A stretch of DNA of 11,239 bases from Oscillospiraceae bacterium (GCA_902789835.1 CADAPN010000103.1:1-11239), one strand, 5' to 3'. Positions 1 through 6,178 are shown, numbered from the stretch's first letter. Numbers and translations: made by a program. Notes: a model not told the origin generated them from the sequence alone.

Positions 1-360
1 CACCGTGCCGTCGGTGTCGATGCTGATGCCCTTGACGTCCTGGCCGCCGATGTCGATGATGGCCTTGACGGAGGGATCGGTCACATGGACGCCCATGGCA
101 TGGCAGGAGATCTCAGAAATGTTCTCGTCCGCGAAGGGGACCTTGTTGCGGCCGTAGCCCGTGCCGATGAGGTAGGCCAGATCCTTGCTGCTCTTCAGCT
201 CGGGAACCTGGTCGATGACTTCCTGCATCGCCGCGATAGCGCTCTGCTCGGAATTAATCTTGCTCTTGATGGTGGTGTCGGCAACCATCTTGCCGGTCTC
301 GTCGAGAATGACTGCCTTGGTATAGGTGGAACCTACGTCGCAACCGCCGAAATATTTCAT
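1..360 (-). CDS. 2-hydroxyacyl-CoA dehydratase activator ATPase (BadF/BadG/HgdC family), partial
   Basis: The first 120 residues are in the window; the C-terminal half lies beyond the left edge (family members are about 260 residues). Members are homodimeric ASKHA-fold ATPases with a bridging [4Fe-4S] cluster that inject one electron into the dehydratase per cycle, driven by ATP hydrolysis. Visible: the N-terminal phosphate-binding strand-turn GGCDVGSTYTK (residues 5-15), GTGYGR (66-71), the EISCHA motif with Cys86, which matches the first cluster cysteine of HgdC, and DIGGQDVK (about 103-110). The ATG at 358-360 has GGAGG ten bases upstream. It follows the large dehydratase subunit after a 78-base AT-rich gap, with no terminator seen. 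A TATACT at 393-398 with a poor -35 could give extra internal transcription. The family call is firm; the substrate is not deducible. Confidence 0.93.
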   Translation of the reverse strand, partial: MKYFGGCDVGSTYTKAVILDETGKMVADTTIKSKINSEQSAIAAMQEVIDQVPELKSSKDLAYLIGTGYGRNKVPFADENISEISCHAMGVHVTDPSVKAIIDIGGQDVKGISIDTDGTV

Positions 361-438
361 TATTTGATAGCCTCCAAAATGAATTATGAATAAGTATACA
401 AATCTATGAATCTAAAGAGGAAATGTGCGAGGACGCCG

Positions 439-945
439 TCACATGCAGACTTCGTCTTCGAACTCGACCAGGGACGGGTCAACCGGCTCGGCGCGCATGA
501 CGGTGCGCATGTACTCGTTGACCTTGTCGCGCATGGTGCGGCGGGAGACGGTACGCGGATCCATCAGGTCGTGCTCAACCCAGATCAGGTCGTAGCCGCG
601 CTGACGACCCTGCTCGTCCAGCAGGCCCTGGACCGTTGCCATGTTCTTGCAGGCCACGTTCTGGTACATGATGACCAGCTTCGCGTTCCATGCCTCGCAC
701 TGGCGCCAGCACTCGTCGACGACGTTCTGGTAGCCGCCGTTGGTGTGGCGGCGCATGACCATGCGCTCATACAGGCGGGCCAGGTCACGCAGCGCTTCTT
801 CCTTGTCCTCGGTCTCGAGGTGCTTGGTGTAGTTCAGGGACTCCATCTCGACCAGGACGTCGATGCCCCAGCAGTTGGCCAGCCAGTTGGAGAAGTTGGC
901 GTAGTAGTGGGCCGGGCAGGACCAGACCAGGGCGCGGTACTTCAT
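439..945 (-). CDS. 2-hydroxyacyl-CoA dehydratase large subunit, C-terminal fragment after frameshift
   Basis: This 168-residue open frame is the natural continuation of the upstream fragment, read in another frame. It carries the conserved C-terminal domain of the HgdA/HgdB-BcrB/C superfamily: RALVWSCPAHYYANFSNWL near the start, then MYQNVACKNM with Cys99 of the fragment, a plausible third Fe-S ligand, then a helical tail. The ATG at 943-945 is probably just an internal Met of the ancestral protein: no Shine-Dalgarno sequence precedes it, only the GC-rich coding tract. Unless a repair mechanism or recoding exists, it would be made poorly or not at all. It ends with TGA at 439-441, 78 bases before the activator gene. 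Joined with the upstream part, the intact protein would be about 557 residues. Confidence 0.82.
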   Translation of the reverse strand: MKYRALVWSCPAHYYANFSNWLANCWGIDVLVEMESLNYTKHLETEDKEEALRDLARLYERMVMRRHTNGGYQNVVDECWRQCEAWNAKLVIMYQNVACKNMATVQGLLDEQGRQRGYDLIWVEHDLMDPRTVSRRTMRDKVNEYMRTVMRAEPVDPSLVEFEDEVCM

Positions 946-2113
946 CTTGCGCGCGGAAGAGCTCGTAGCTCGGTCCGATGAGCTGCGGGCGGGAGGACTT
1001 GTTGATCTCCCACTTCTGAAGCTCGAGGTCGGTCTCCTGGTTGAAGCGCTTCATGCAGGTGAAGTAAGCGTCCCAGGACCACTTCGCGCCGGTCTGCTCT
1101 TCGATGAACTTGATGCAGGCCTTGATGTCGTCGGCGCCCATCTGGACCGTCTCCTCGTCCATGTAGCGGACCGGGAAGCAGAGATGGAAGACCGGAATGT
1201 TCGGGAAGCGGCGGGAGAAGTAGGAGCTCGCCATCGTGGAGCCGTCGCAGGGCATGGAGCTGGAGATGAAGCCGGAGCCCATGTCGGGCAGGGCGTTAAT
1301 GACCAGGGCGCCGCACTCGGAAGACGGCACCGGGCAGGTGTCGGAGGGCAGGCCGTAGCTCTCCACCGCGTCGATGTAGGGGATGCACACCAGCTGGTCA
1401 ATCTCGGAGACCAGGAACATGGGCAGGAGCTGGTGCGGGATGCCGCACAGGTCGGGGAAACCGGCCATGATCTGGCCCATGGTCATCTCGTCGAAGGTGA
1501 TCATCATCTTGTTCAGGGCCGTGCTGTTGCCGTTCTTGCGGTCGGCCTTAGAAAGCAGGACCAGGTTCTCCGCCACATAGCGGAAGATCTGGTAAGTCAG
1601 CTCGTGGCTCATGCGCAGGTTCGAGCCGCGCAGACCCAGAATGTTCTTGTCCATGAAGCCGTGGCAGCAGAAGTAGGAGATCATCCAGCGGTACCACAGC
1701 GCGCTGTTCATGGCGGGGATCAGGTCCTTGGAGAAGGTCATGAGAAGCATGCCCCAGAGGCGCGCCCACTCATAAAAGTCGTAGGCCGTGTCCTTGACAC
1801 CGCGCCACTCGCGCCGGACCGTGGCCATGGCGCCCTTGCGGTAGAGGCGGCCGAGGCTGCGCTCGCCGTTGACGACGCGGTCCCACTTCTCGGCACCCGA
1901 CAGGGCCATGAAGTCCTTGAACTCGCCCTTGGCGCGCTCGCCGTCGGCTTTGAAGTCGTCCGCGGTCTTCTTCGCGAAGGCCTTCCAGTCCACCGTCTTC
2001 AGCATGCCGCCGAAGATGCCCATGACTTCCTTCAGGTTCTCGCCCTGCTTTTTCCAGTCAATATCGTCTTTCGCACGGAAGAATTTCGGATTGGGGTACT
2101 GCACTTTCGCCAT
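785..2113 (-). CDS. 2-hydroxyacyl-CoA dehydratase large subunit, N-terminal fragment (frameshifted at its 3' end)
   Basis: The open frame encodes 442 residues, but only the first 388 look native; the last 54 are an out-of-frame Pro/Leu/Arg-rich tail. The native part has a charged N-terminal extension of roughly 110 residues, then the dehydratase domain: SDTCPVPSSECG (Cys260, Cys267) and SSMPCDGSTMAS (Cys289) look like cluster-binding elements, followed by IPVFHLCFPVRYMDEE. In this superfamily each of two paralogous subunits binds a [4Fe-4S] cluster, and the pair removes water from (R)-2-hydroxyacyl-CoA or reduces an aromatic ring after single-electron activation. The ATG overlaps the stop of the small subunit by one base (TAATG) and uses the Shine-Dalgarno GAGGAGGG inside that gene's end, so translation is tightly coupled. 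At about 557 residues when repaired, it is longer than the 400-480 of classical HgdA, FldB or HadB. The exact substrate is unknown. Confidence 0.87.
   Translation of the reverse strand: MAKVQYPNPKFFRAKDDIDWKKQGENLKEVMGIFGGMLKTVDWKAFAKKTADDFKADGERAKGEFKDFMALSGAEKWDRVVNGERSLGRLYRKGAMATVRREWRGVKDTAYDFYEWARLWGMLLMTFSKDLIPAMNSALWYRWMISYFCCHGFMDKNILGLRGSNLRMSHELTYQIFRYVAENLVLLSKADRKNGNSTALNKMMITFDEMTMGQIMAGFPDLCGIPHQLLPMFLVSEIDQLVCIPYIDAVESYGLPSDTCPVPSSECGALVINALPDMGSGFISSSMPCDGSTMASSYFSRRFPNIPVFHLCFPVRYMDEETVQMGADDIKACIKFIEEQTGAKWSWDAYFTCMKRFNQETDLELQKWEINKSSRPQLIGPSYELFRAQDEVPRPGLVLPGPLLRQLLQLAGQLLGHRRPGRDGVPELHQAPRDRGQGRSAA
946..956 (-). other. Frameshift site in the large dehydratase subunit (GC dinucleotide tract)
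   Basis: Homology-like sequence stops in one frame at ...PSYELFRA and resumes in another at MKYRALVWSC across the tract GCGCGCG (949-955 on the plus strand). Adding one lost GC unit would restore ...LFRARKMKYRAL..., and removing one base would restore ...LFRAKMKYRAL.... Both read naturally. A slippage mutation or a sequencing/assembly error is more likely than programmed frameshifting, because no slippery heptamer of the X XXY YYZ type is visible. Confidence 0.85.
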
Positions 2114-3309
2114 TATGCTTTGCCCTCCTCTTTATGAATGCGCTTGATCTCCAGGGACTCGACAAAGGCCTGGACACGGGTCCGGAGCTGGCCGGAGTTG
2201 CCGTTGTTGTAAAGCCTGTCGATGGAAAGCACCGGCCAGCCGTACTCGTCGTGCATGATGTGGCTGACCAGGGCGCGCTCAAAGCCCCAGTAGTCGCAGT
2301 ACTTCATCTGCTCGTAGATGATGCCCTCGGCGCCGAACTCCTTGGCCAGGCGGTCGGCGGTCTCGCGGCGCTGCAGCACCTTCTCGTCGGCGATGTAGCG
2401 GGCGCACTCGGAGACCTCCATGTAGTGGCGGCAGATCTGGGTCAGGGCGTCTTCGTCGTCGTTCAGCTCGATGACCTCGCGGCCCGGCGTGGAGCCGAAG
2501 CAGTAGCGGTCGGACACCACCAGGGCGCCGCAGCCTTCGATCAGCTTCGTCAGGTTCGGGTCGTCGATCTCGGAGCCCACAATAGCCACGCGGGCGCGGA
2601 ACGGGTTCTTCTTATCGGGCTTGCGCTTCTTGAGTTCCTCCAGGGTCTCCTGCAGGTAGGGCAGGATCTGGCTCTTGGGACAGACGTAGGTCACGAGGTT
2701 CAGGACGTGGAACTCGTAGCCGGTGATGACCGGGTTCTCGGCCTTGCGCATCTCGCGGATCTCCTGGATGATCTTGCAGACCTCGTTGTGCTCCTCCACG
2801 GCCTTGCGGATCGCCGCATCGGAGGTGTCCACCCCGAAGACCTCCGTCAGGCGGTCCAGGACGCGGATGCGCATCTGCTTGCGGTAGCCCTCGATGGTGT
2901 AGTCCGTGATCTTGAAGGGCATGTCCGTGTGGGTCACGAAGAAGTTCGGCTTGTCGTTGACCTGCAGGATTTCGAAATGCTCCATGGAGCGGTTCATCAT
3001 CGAGCAGGCGTCCACCCCGATCAGGGCGTCCAGGAACTTGTAGCCGCCCTCGATCGCGCGCTCCAGCAGCGCACGGGCGTACTCGCAGGTGTAGTTGGAC
3101 ATGTAGTAGGTCGCAATGTCAATCGACCCGGTGTTCGGGGCGCGAAGCCTCGTTGAGAAGCACTTGTCGACATTGAGCAGGACCTCGGGAATGTGGAAGC
3201 AGGTATAGCCGAGACAGATGCCGCCGTCGGCCTTCTGCTTCTCGATCAGCTCGTTGTCCGCGTTCTCAAGCAGGCGCTCAAAGTAGATCAGATGTTTCAG
3301 ATCTTTCAA
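2113..3309 (-). CDS. 2-hydroxyacyl-CoA dehydratase / benzoyl-CoA reductase small subunit (HgdB/BcrC-like)
   Basis: The 398-residue protein matches the usual length of HgdB-type subunits (about 370-400). Family signatures are clear: Cys75 in NYTCEYAR, Cys102 in DACSMMNRSMEHF and Cys338 in QMKYCDYWGFE are the likely three cysteine ligands of the [4Fe-4S] cluster. GSEIDDPNL and the terminal LRTRVQAFVE are typical of the second Rossmann-like domain. It acts in the cytoplasm as a heterodimer with the next gene product, activated by the ATPase encoded at the left edge. The start is TTG at 3307-3309, chosen because AGAGGTG lies six bases upstream and no in-frame ATG fits better. The gene begins 27 bases after the CooC-like ATPase and overlaps the large subunit by one base, so one transcript is expected. 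Whether it dehydrates a hydroxyacyl-CoA or reduces another substrate cannot be told. Confidence 0.92.
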   Translation of the reverse strand: MKDLKHLIYFERLLENADNELIEKQKADGGICLGYTCFHIPEVLLNVDKCFSTRLRAPNTGSIDIATYYMSNYTCEYARALLERAIEGGYKFLDALIGVDACSMMNRSMEHFEILQVNDKPNFFVTHTDMPFKITDYTIEGYRKQMRIRVLDRLTEVFGVDTSDAAIRKAVEEHNEVCKIIQEIREMRKAENPVITGYEFHVLNLVTYVCPKSQILPYLQETLEELKKRKPDKKNPFRARVAIVGSEIDDPNLTKLIEGCGALVVSDRYCFGSTPGREVIELNDDEDALTQICRHYMEVSECARYIADEKVLQRRETADRLAKEFGAEGIIYEQMKYCDYWGFERALVSHIMHDEYGWPVLSIDRLYNNGNSGQLRTRVQAFVESLEIKRIHKEEGKA

Positions 3310-3336
3310 ATGTTACACCTCTTCTTTTTATTGGAT

Positions 3337-4101
3337 TTACAGGATTTCTATTTTCCGGAGTGCTTCCTGCACCCCCTGGAGCATAAGGTTGTCCGCGGGG
3401 AGGTCCATCACGCTCTGGCCGCGGATGTCGTTGGCCGCAAAGGAGGCGTCCGCCGGAATGGCCGTCAGGATCTCCACCCCCGGGACCTGGGTAAGGGGCA
3501 CGAGCTCCGGATTCGTCACGCGGTTGATGATCGCGCCGACACGCTCGTAGGCGATCAGCTCATCGGCGACGGACTTGATGGTCGTGACCACCTGGGCGCC
3601 CTTCTTGCTCTGGTCCGTGATCAGCAGAAGGTGCGTCACCTTCTCCATCACGCGGCGCTGGATCTGCTCAATCCCCGCTTCCCCGTCGATCACCACATAG
3701 TCGAAGCTCGATGCCAGAAGCCCGATCACTTCCTTCAGGTAGGAATTGACCTTGCAGTAGCAGCCCGAGCTCTCCGGCCGGCCGATGGCCAGAAACGCAA
3801 AGCCCGGCATCTCCACCAGGGCGTCGAAAATCCGGAAGCGCGCTTCGCTCAGCAGCTCAAGGGCTTCTTTGGTTTCCCCGTTCTCCACACTGTCGACAAT
3901 GCTCATGCGGATGTCGTCCAGCGTGAGCTTTACATCCACGCCAAGAGCTACGGACAGGCCGACAGCCGGGTCCGCGTCGATGGCAAGGATCTTCTTGTCC
4001 GGATACTTCTCTGCGAGAAGTCTCACAATACAGGCGCAGATCGATGTCTTCCCGACGCCGCCCTTGCCGGCGACCGTAATAATCTTGGCCTTGTTCTCCA
4101 T
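3337..4101 (-). CDS. CooC-like MinD/ParA-family ATPase (metal-centre maturation type)
   Basis: The 254-residue P-loop ATPase has a deviant Walker A GKGGVGKTS (12-20), the DADP motif (42-45), Walker B VVIDGEAG (136-143) and, characteristically, a CxC pair, Cys114-Tyr-Cys116 in SGCYCKVNSYLKEV. In CooC of carbon monoxide dehydrogenase maturation this CxC binds metal at the dimer interface; AcsF is related. A role as metallochaperone or cluster-assembly ATPase is therefore plausible. It heads the dehydratase operon, with no CO dehydrogenase gene in the window. An upstream in-frame ATG (4126-4128) exists, but the start at 4099-4101 has AGGGGGG six bases upstream and gives the usual short N-terminus before the first beta-strand. 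A service role for the dehydratase is inferred only from co-location. A MinD-like role of another kind is possible. Confidence 0.88.
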   Translation of the reverse strand: MENKAKIITVAGKGGVGKTSICACIVRLLAEKYPDKKILAIDADPAVGLSVALGVDVKLTLDDIRMSIVDSVENGETKEALELLSEARFRIFDALVEMPGFAFLAIGRPESSGCYCKVNSYLKEVIGLLASSFDYVVIDGEAGIEQIQRRVMEKVTHLLLITDQSKKGAQVVTTIKSVADELIAYERVGAIINRVTNPELVPLTQVPGVEILTAIPADASFAANDIRGQSVMDLPADNLMLQGVQEALRKIEIL

Positions 4102-4107
4102 AAACGT

Positions 4108-4127
4108 CCCCCCTGTCTTTTCAGACA
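4108..4127 (-). promoter_or_regulatory. Leader hairpin and ribosome binding site of the CooC-like gene
   Basis: On the minus strand TGTCT-GAAA-AGACA forms a 5-bp stem with a GAAA tetraloop (4114-4127). Its last base is the first base of the Shine-Dalgarno run AGGGGGG (4108-4114). The stem is weak and could tune initiation or simply be chance. Confidence 0.35.
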
Positions 4128-4131
4128 TGAT

Positions 4132-4230
4132 TCACATGAGCCGCTTACGCACCCGTGCCGCGTCCCGCCTGCAGGCTTTCAAGCACCGCAACAGCTCTGG
4201 ATTTCCCCGGCAGAATGCATACTGACTCAT
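4132..4230 (-). CDS. Possible 32-residue leader ORF ahead of the CooC-like gene
   Basis: An ATG at 4228-4230 opens 32 codons ending in TGA, four bases before the alternative ATG of the CooC-like gene. The product would be Cys- and Arg-rich (cysteines at 7, 16 and 20; basic C-terminus). It lies fully in the transcribed leader about 12 bases after the predicted start of transcription, and its base composition is closer to that of the genes than its AT-rich flanks are. There is no recognisable Shine-Dalgarno sequence, which argues against it. No family recognised. Confidence 0.18.
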   Translation of the reverse strand: MSQYAFCRGNPELLRCLKACRRDAARVRKRLM

Positions 4231-4248
4231 TGTTGTACTATCGTTCGC

Positions 4249-4277
4249 ATTTTAACACATGGGCACAAAATATGCAA
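4249..4277 (-). promoter_or_regulatory. Promoter of the CooC-dehydratase-activator operon
   Basis: On the minus strand TTGCAT (4272-4277) and TAAAAT (4249-4254) are separated by exactly 17 bases. The -10 is preceded by TG-T, an extended -10. Transcription would begin near 4242, leaving a leader of about 140 bases. A half-site GTTGT (4285-4289, minus strand) resembling one arm of the palindrome next to the Crp/Fnr gene lies near -45, but its partner arm is not conserved. Confidence 0.65.
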
Positions 4278-4367
4278 GATGAACACAACAAAAATACCAA
4301 TCGGTTGATTTTTCGTGCAATTTGCAAAGATCAAGCTCTCGTATAGACAAGCCGGAATTGAATGTAT

Positions 4368-4388
4368 GAAAAAATGCCGCTCCGGCAG
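4368..4388 (-). terminator. Rho-independent terminator after the Crp/Fnr gene
   Basis: On the minus strand TGCCG-GAG-CGGCA is followed directly by TTTTTT. The stem is five base pairs with a three-base loop. It lies about 225 bases after the regulator's stop codon and upstream of the CooC operon promoter, so it separates the two transcription units. Confidence 0.7.
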
Positions 4389-4610
4389 ATCAAAGTCCAT
4401 CGGATTCAGCATTTTAGACAATTCCCTGCTTTGAATTTTAGTGATAATTACGAAAAGCATCCCGATCTTCCCCCTCTGTCGATTAACGCTTCTACGTTGC
4501 GGCGACCGGAACGGGGCTCCCTGACTGGGGTTCTTCCTCAGCTCATCTCGTGTGCATGTAACTTGACCATGTCAACGCAGCGATACAGCATTAACCGTCC
4601 TGTGTCTTCC

Positions 4611-5270
4611 TTATCGCAACTTAAAACGGTTCTTCTCAAACTCCAGAAGCCCTTCATCTCTCATCTTACACAGTTCGTTCGACATTGCACTTCTGTCGAC
4701 CGACAGGTAGTCCGCAAGCTGCTGCCGGTTAAATGGGATCTCGATGTAAGGACTGTTCTGTTTTTTCGCCTCTTCGGAGAGATAAGAGAGCAGTTTTTCT
4801 CTCGTTGTGCGCCTTGACATATAATTCAGTTTCTGAACCAGGCCCCTGTTCTTTTCAGAAATCGCAAAGAACAGATTCTGTACGACCATCGTATGGAAAC
4901 GGCATGCAGACGAGCAAGTCGTGATAACCCGTTTCACATCAAAGAAAAAAACCGAGCTGTCCTCCAATGCAACGACGTCATTCAGGAGTGTCCCGCTTTC
5001 CGGTGCCACATATGCCTCGCCGAATATTTCTCCGGTTTCGATATGTCCAAGAATGCTTCGGTTGCCCCAATAATCATCTCTCTGAATGTGAAGGCTTCCC
5101 TCCGCAAGGACAAGGATGTCATCAAGATGCTCGCCTTGCCGCAGTACATATTCTCCCTTTTTGAATGTGCGAAGTCTTGCTCCGAGGCAGGAAAGCATGG
5201 TCGTGATATCATCCTCGCCTACACCGGAAAACAGCTTTGACCTCTTCAGCACAGGAACAAATTCTTTCAT
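4611..5270 (-). CDS. Crp/Fnr-family transcriptional regulator
   Basis: The 219-residue protein has an N-terminal cyclic-nucleotide-binding-like beta-barrel (about 12-115; KKGEYVLRQGE at 37-47, GEIFGEAYV at 80-88), a dimerisation helix and a C-terminal winged helix (recognition region LSVDRSAMSNELCKM, 189-203). Cysteines at 28, 119, 123 and 201 do not form the N-terminal cluster motif of E. coli FNR, so the signal sensed is unknown. Aligned by eye to FNR, the DNA-reading Glu-Ser-Arg positions are Ser194, Ser197 and Asn198 here, implying a different site from TTGAT-N4-ATCAA. The ATG at 5268-5270 has GGAAAGG six bases upstream. It is divergent from the ferredoxin gene, and a perfect palindrome sits in its leader, fitting autorepression together with activation of the neighbour. 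Confidence 0.92.
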   Translation of the reverse strand: MKEFVPVLKRSKLFSGVGEDDITTMLSCLGARLRTFKKGEYVLRQGEHLDDILVLAEGSLHIQRDDYWGNRSILGHIETGEIFGEAYVAPESGTLLNDVVALEDSSVFFFDVKRVITTCSSACRFHTMVVQNLFFAISEKNRGLVQKLNYMSRRTTREKLLSYLSEEAKKQNSPYIEIPFNRQQLADYLSVDRSAMSNELCKMRDEGLLEFEKNRFKLR

Positions 5271-5283
5271 AAGCGGCCTTTCC

Positions 5284-5297
5284 GTTGTAAATACAAC
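5284..5297. promoter_or_regulatory. Palindromic operator GTTGTAAATACAAC, probable Crp/Fnr-type site
   Basis: Perfect 6-bp arms GTTGTA and TACAAC flank AA, giving the 14-bp, 5-4-5 geometry usual for Fnr-type sites. The centre is at -41.5 of the predicted ferredoxin-gene start (class II activation distance) and about +16 relative to the regulator's own start, where binding would repress. Confidence 0.7.
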
Positions 5298-5312
5298 CGA
5301 ATCGTTTGATTT

Positions 5313-5341
5313 ACTATACTATAATCAAGGCATCAAATCAA
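5313..5341 (-). promoter_or_regulatory. Promoter of the Crp/Fnr regulator
   Basis: On the minus strand TTGATT (5336-5341) and TATAGT (5313-5318) are spaced 17 bases. Transcription would start near 5306, placing the palindrome at 5284-5297 within the first 25 transcribed bases. Confidence 0.6.
5320..5325 (+). promoter_or_regulatory. -10 element of the ferredoxin-gene promoter
   Basis: A consensus TATAAT predicts a start near 5332. The -35 positions (CCGAAT, 5297-5302, at 17-base spacing) do not match consensus, as expected for a promoter that depends on an activator bound at 5284-5297. The -10 region overlaps that of the divergent regulator. Confidence 0.6.
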
Positions 5342-5365
5342 GAGAGCCAAAGGAGGAGCCTACAA

Positions 5366-6178
5366 ATGATCCGGAAGATCATAAAGATCGATGAAGAAAA
5401 ATGCAACGGGTGCGGACTGTGTGCCAGCGCCTGTCATGAGGGTGCCATTGATATCATAAATGGAAAGGCAAAACTTGTCCGGGAGAATTTCTGCGACGGT
5501 TTCGGCGACTGTCTGCCGGGATGCCCCACCGGTGCGATCACTTTCGAGGAGCGCGAAGCCCCGGCTTATGATGTGGCCGCGGTAAAGGCAGCACAGCAGA
5601 AAGCTGCATCAGCGGAAGCTGGAAATCCCATGTCAGTTGAAGAGATAATGCAGATGGAGGACGAGACAAAGCGCAAGGCCGCAATGATGGCTCATCTGGC
5701 TGCAGGTGGACAGCACCCTGCCGGCGGCTGCCCCGGCTCCCGTATGATGCAGTTCAGCCGGAAAGAGGAAGCAGCTCAGGCAGAGGCCCCCAATTCAGGA
5801 TTTCATCCTGTTTCCCGTCTGAACCAGTGGCCCTGCCAGATCAAGCTGGTGCCAACGCAGGCTCCATTCTTTGAAGGTGCAAAGCTATTGATCGCAGCGG
5901 ATTGCACAGCCTATGCCTATGCCAACATGCATGAGGAATTCATGAAAGGCAAGATTACAATCATCGGCTGCCCCAAGCTGGACGAGGTAGATTACACGGA
6001 GAAACTGACCGGGATCATCCGGGAAAATGATATTAGGAGCGTTACTATTGTGCGGATGGAGGTGCCCTGTTGCGGCGGACTGCAGAGGGCTGCAGAGAAC
6101 GCTCTCAAGGCAAGCGGTAAATACATTCCCTGGCAAGTCGTTACGATCAGTCGGGACGGACGTATCTTATCCTTCTGA
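5366..6178 (+). CDS. Two-cluster 4Fe-4S ferredoxin-domain protein with conserved Cys-rich C-terminal domain
   Basis: The 270-residue protein begins with a bacterial-ferredoxin domain: first motif Cys13, 16, 19, 23 (CxxCxxCxxxC) and second motif Cys43, Cys49, Cys53-Pro, in which the usual middle cysteine is Phe46. An Ala/Glu/Met-rich linker (about 65-145) follows, then a domain with QWPCQIKL (Cys157), AADC (Cys180), GCPKLD (Cys202) and PCCGG (Cys235-236), which could bind a further metal centre. From memory, this architecture recurs in anaerobes beside Crp/Fnr genes and without an assigned reaction. The start at 5366 has AGGAGGAG seven bases upstream; a 20-codon in-frame extension to 5306 runs into the promoter and is rejected. 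A role as electron carrier for the nearby dehydratase activator is possible but unproven. Confidence 0.9.
   Translation: MIRKIIKIDEEKCNGCGLCASACHEGAIDIINGKAKLVRENFCDGFGDCLPGCPTGAITFEEREAPAYDVAAVKAAQQKAASAEAGNPMSVEEIMQMEDETKRKAAMMAHLAAGGQHPAGGCPGSRMMQFSRKEEAAQAEAPNSGFHPVSRLNQWPCQIKLVPTQAPFFEGAKLLIAADCTAYAYANMHEEFMKGKITIIGCPKLDEVDYTEKLTGIIRENDIRSVTIVRMEVPCCGGLQRAAENALKASGKYIPWQVVTISRDGRILSF

Larger units (their letters stand above)
4129..4610. other. Gene-poor region between the Crp/Fnr gene and the CooC-dehydratase operon
   Basis: This region holds a minus-strand terminator (4368-4388), the operon promoter (4249-4277) and a leader of about 140 bases. It also has a perfect inverted repeat TTGAC-CAT-GTCAA at 4563-4575 of unknown meaning. 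Between 4389 and 4562 I see no convincing gene or RNA structure; the longer open frames there run across the terminator and promoter and have no ribosome binding site. Confidence 0.6.

Noticed and set aside
946..956. Programmed ribosomal frameshifting
   Set aside because: There is no slippery heptamer, internal Shine-Dalgarno or clear downstream structure, and the family is not known for recoding. A mutation or error is simpler.
947..2137. Long plus-strand frame antisense to the large dehydratase subunit
   Set aside because: It is a shadow of a GC-rich coding region: composition rich in Val, Ala, His, Asp and Gly, with no family motif, while the minus strand has clear dehydratase motifs.
2134..4308. 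Two long plus-strand frames antisense to the small subunit and the CooC-like gene
   Set aside because: They mirror the minus-strand genes, have no ribosome binding sites and no recognisable domains.
4227..4460. 77-residue hydrophobic minus-strand frame
   Set aside because: It runs through the terminator at 4368-4388 and the operon promoter, and lacks a ribosome binding site.
4563..4575. TTGACCATGTCAA as a promoter -35 or regulator site
   Set aside because: No -10 lies at a proper distance on either strand, and it does not match the palindrome near the Crp/Fnr gene. Left as an unexplained inverted repeat.
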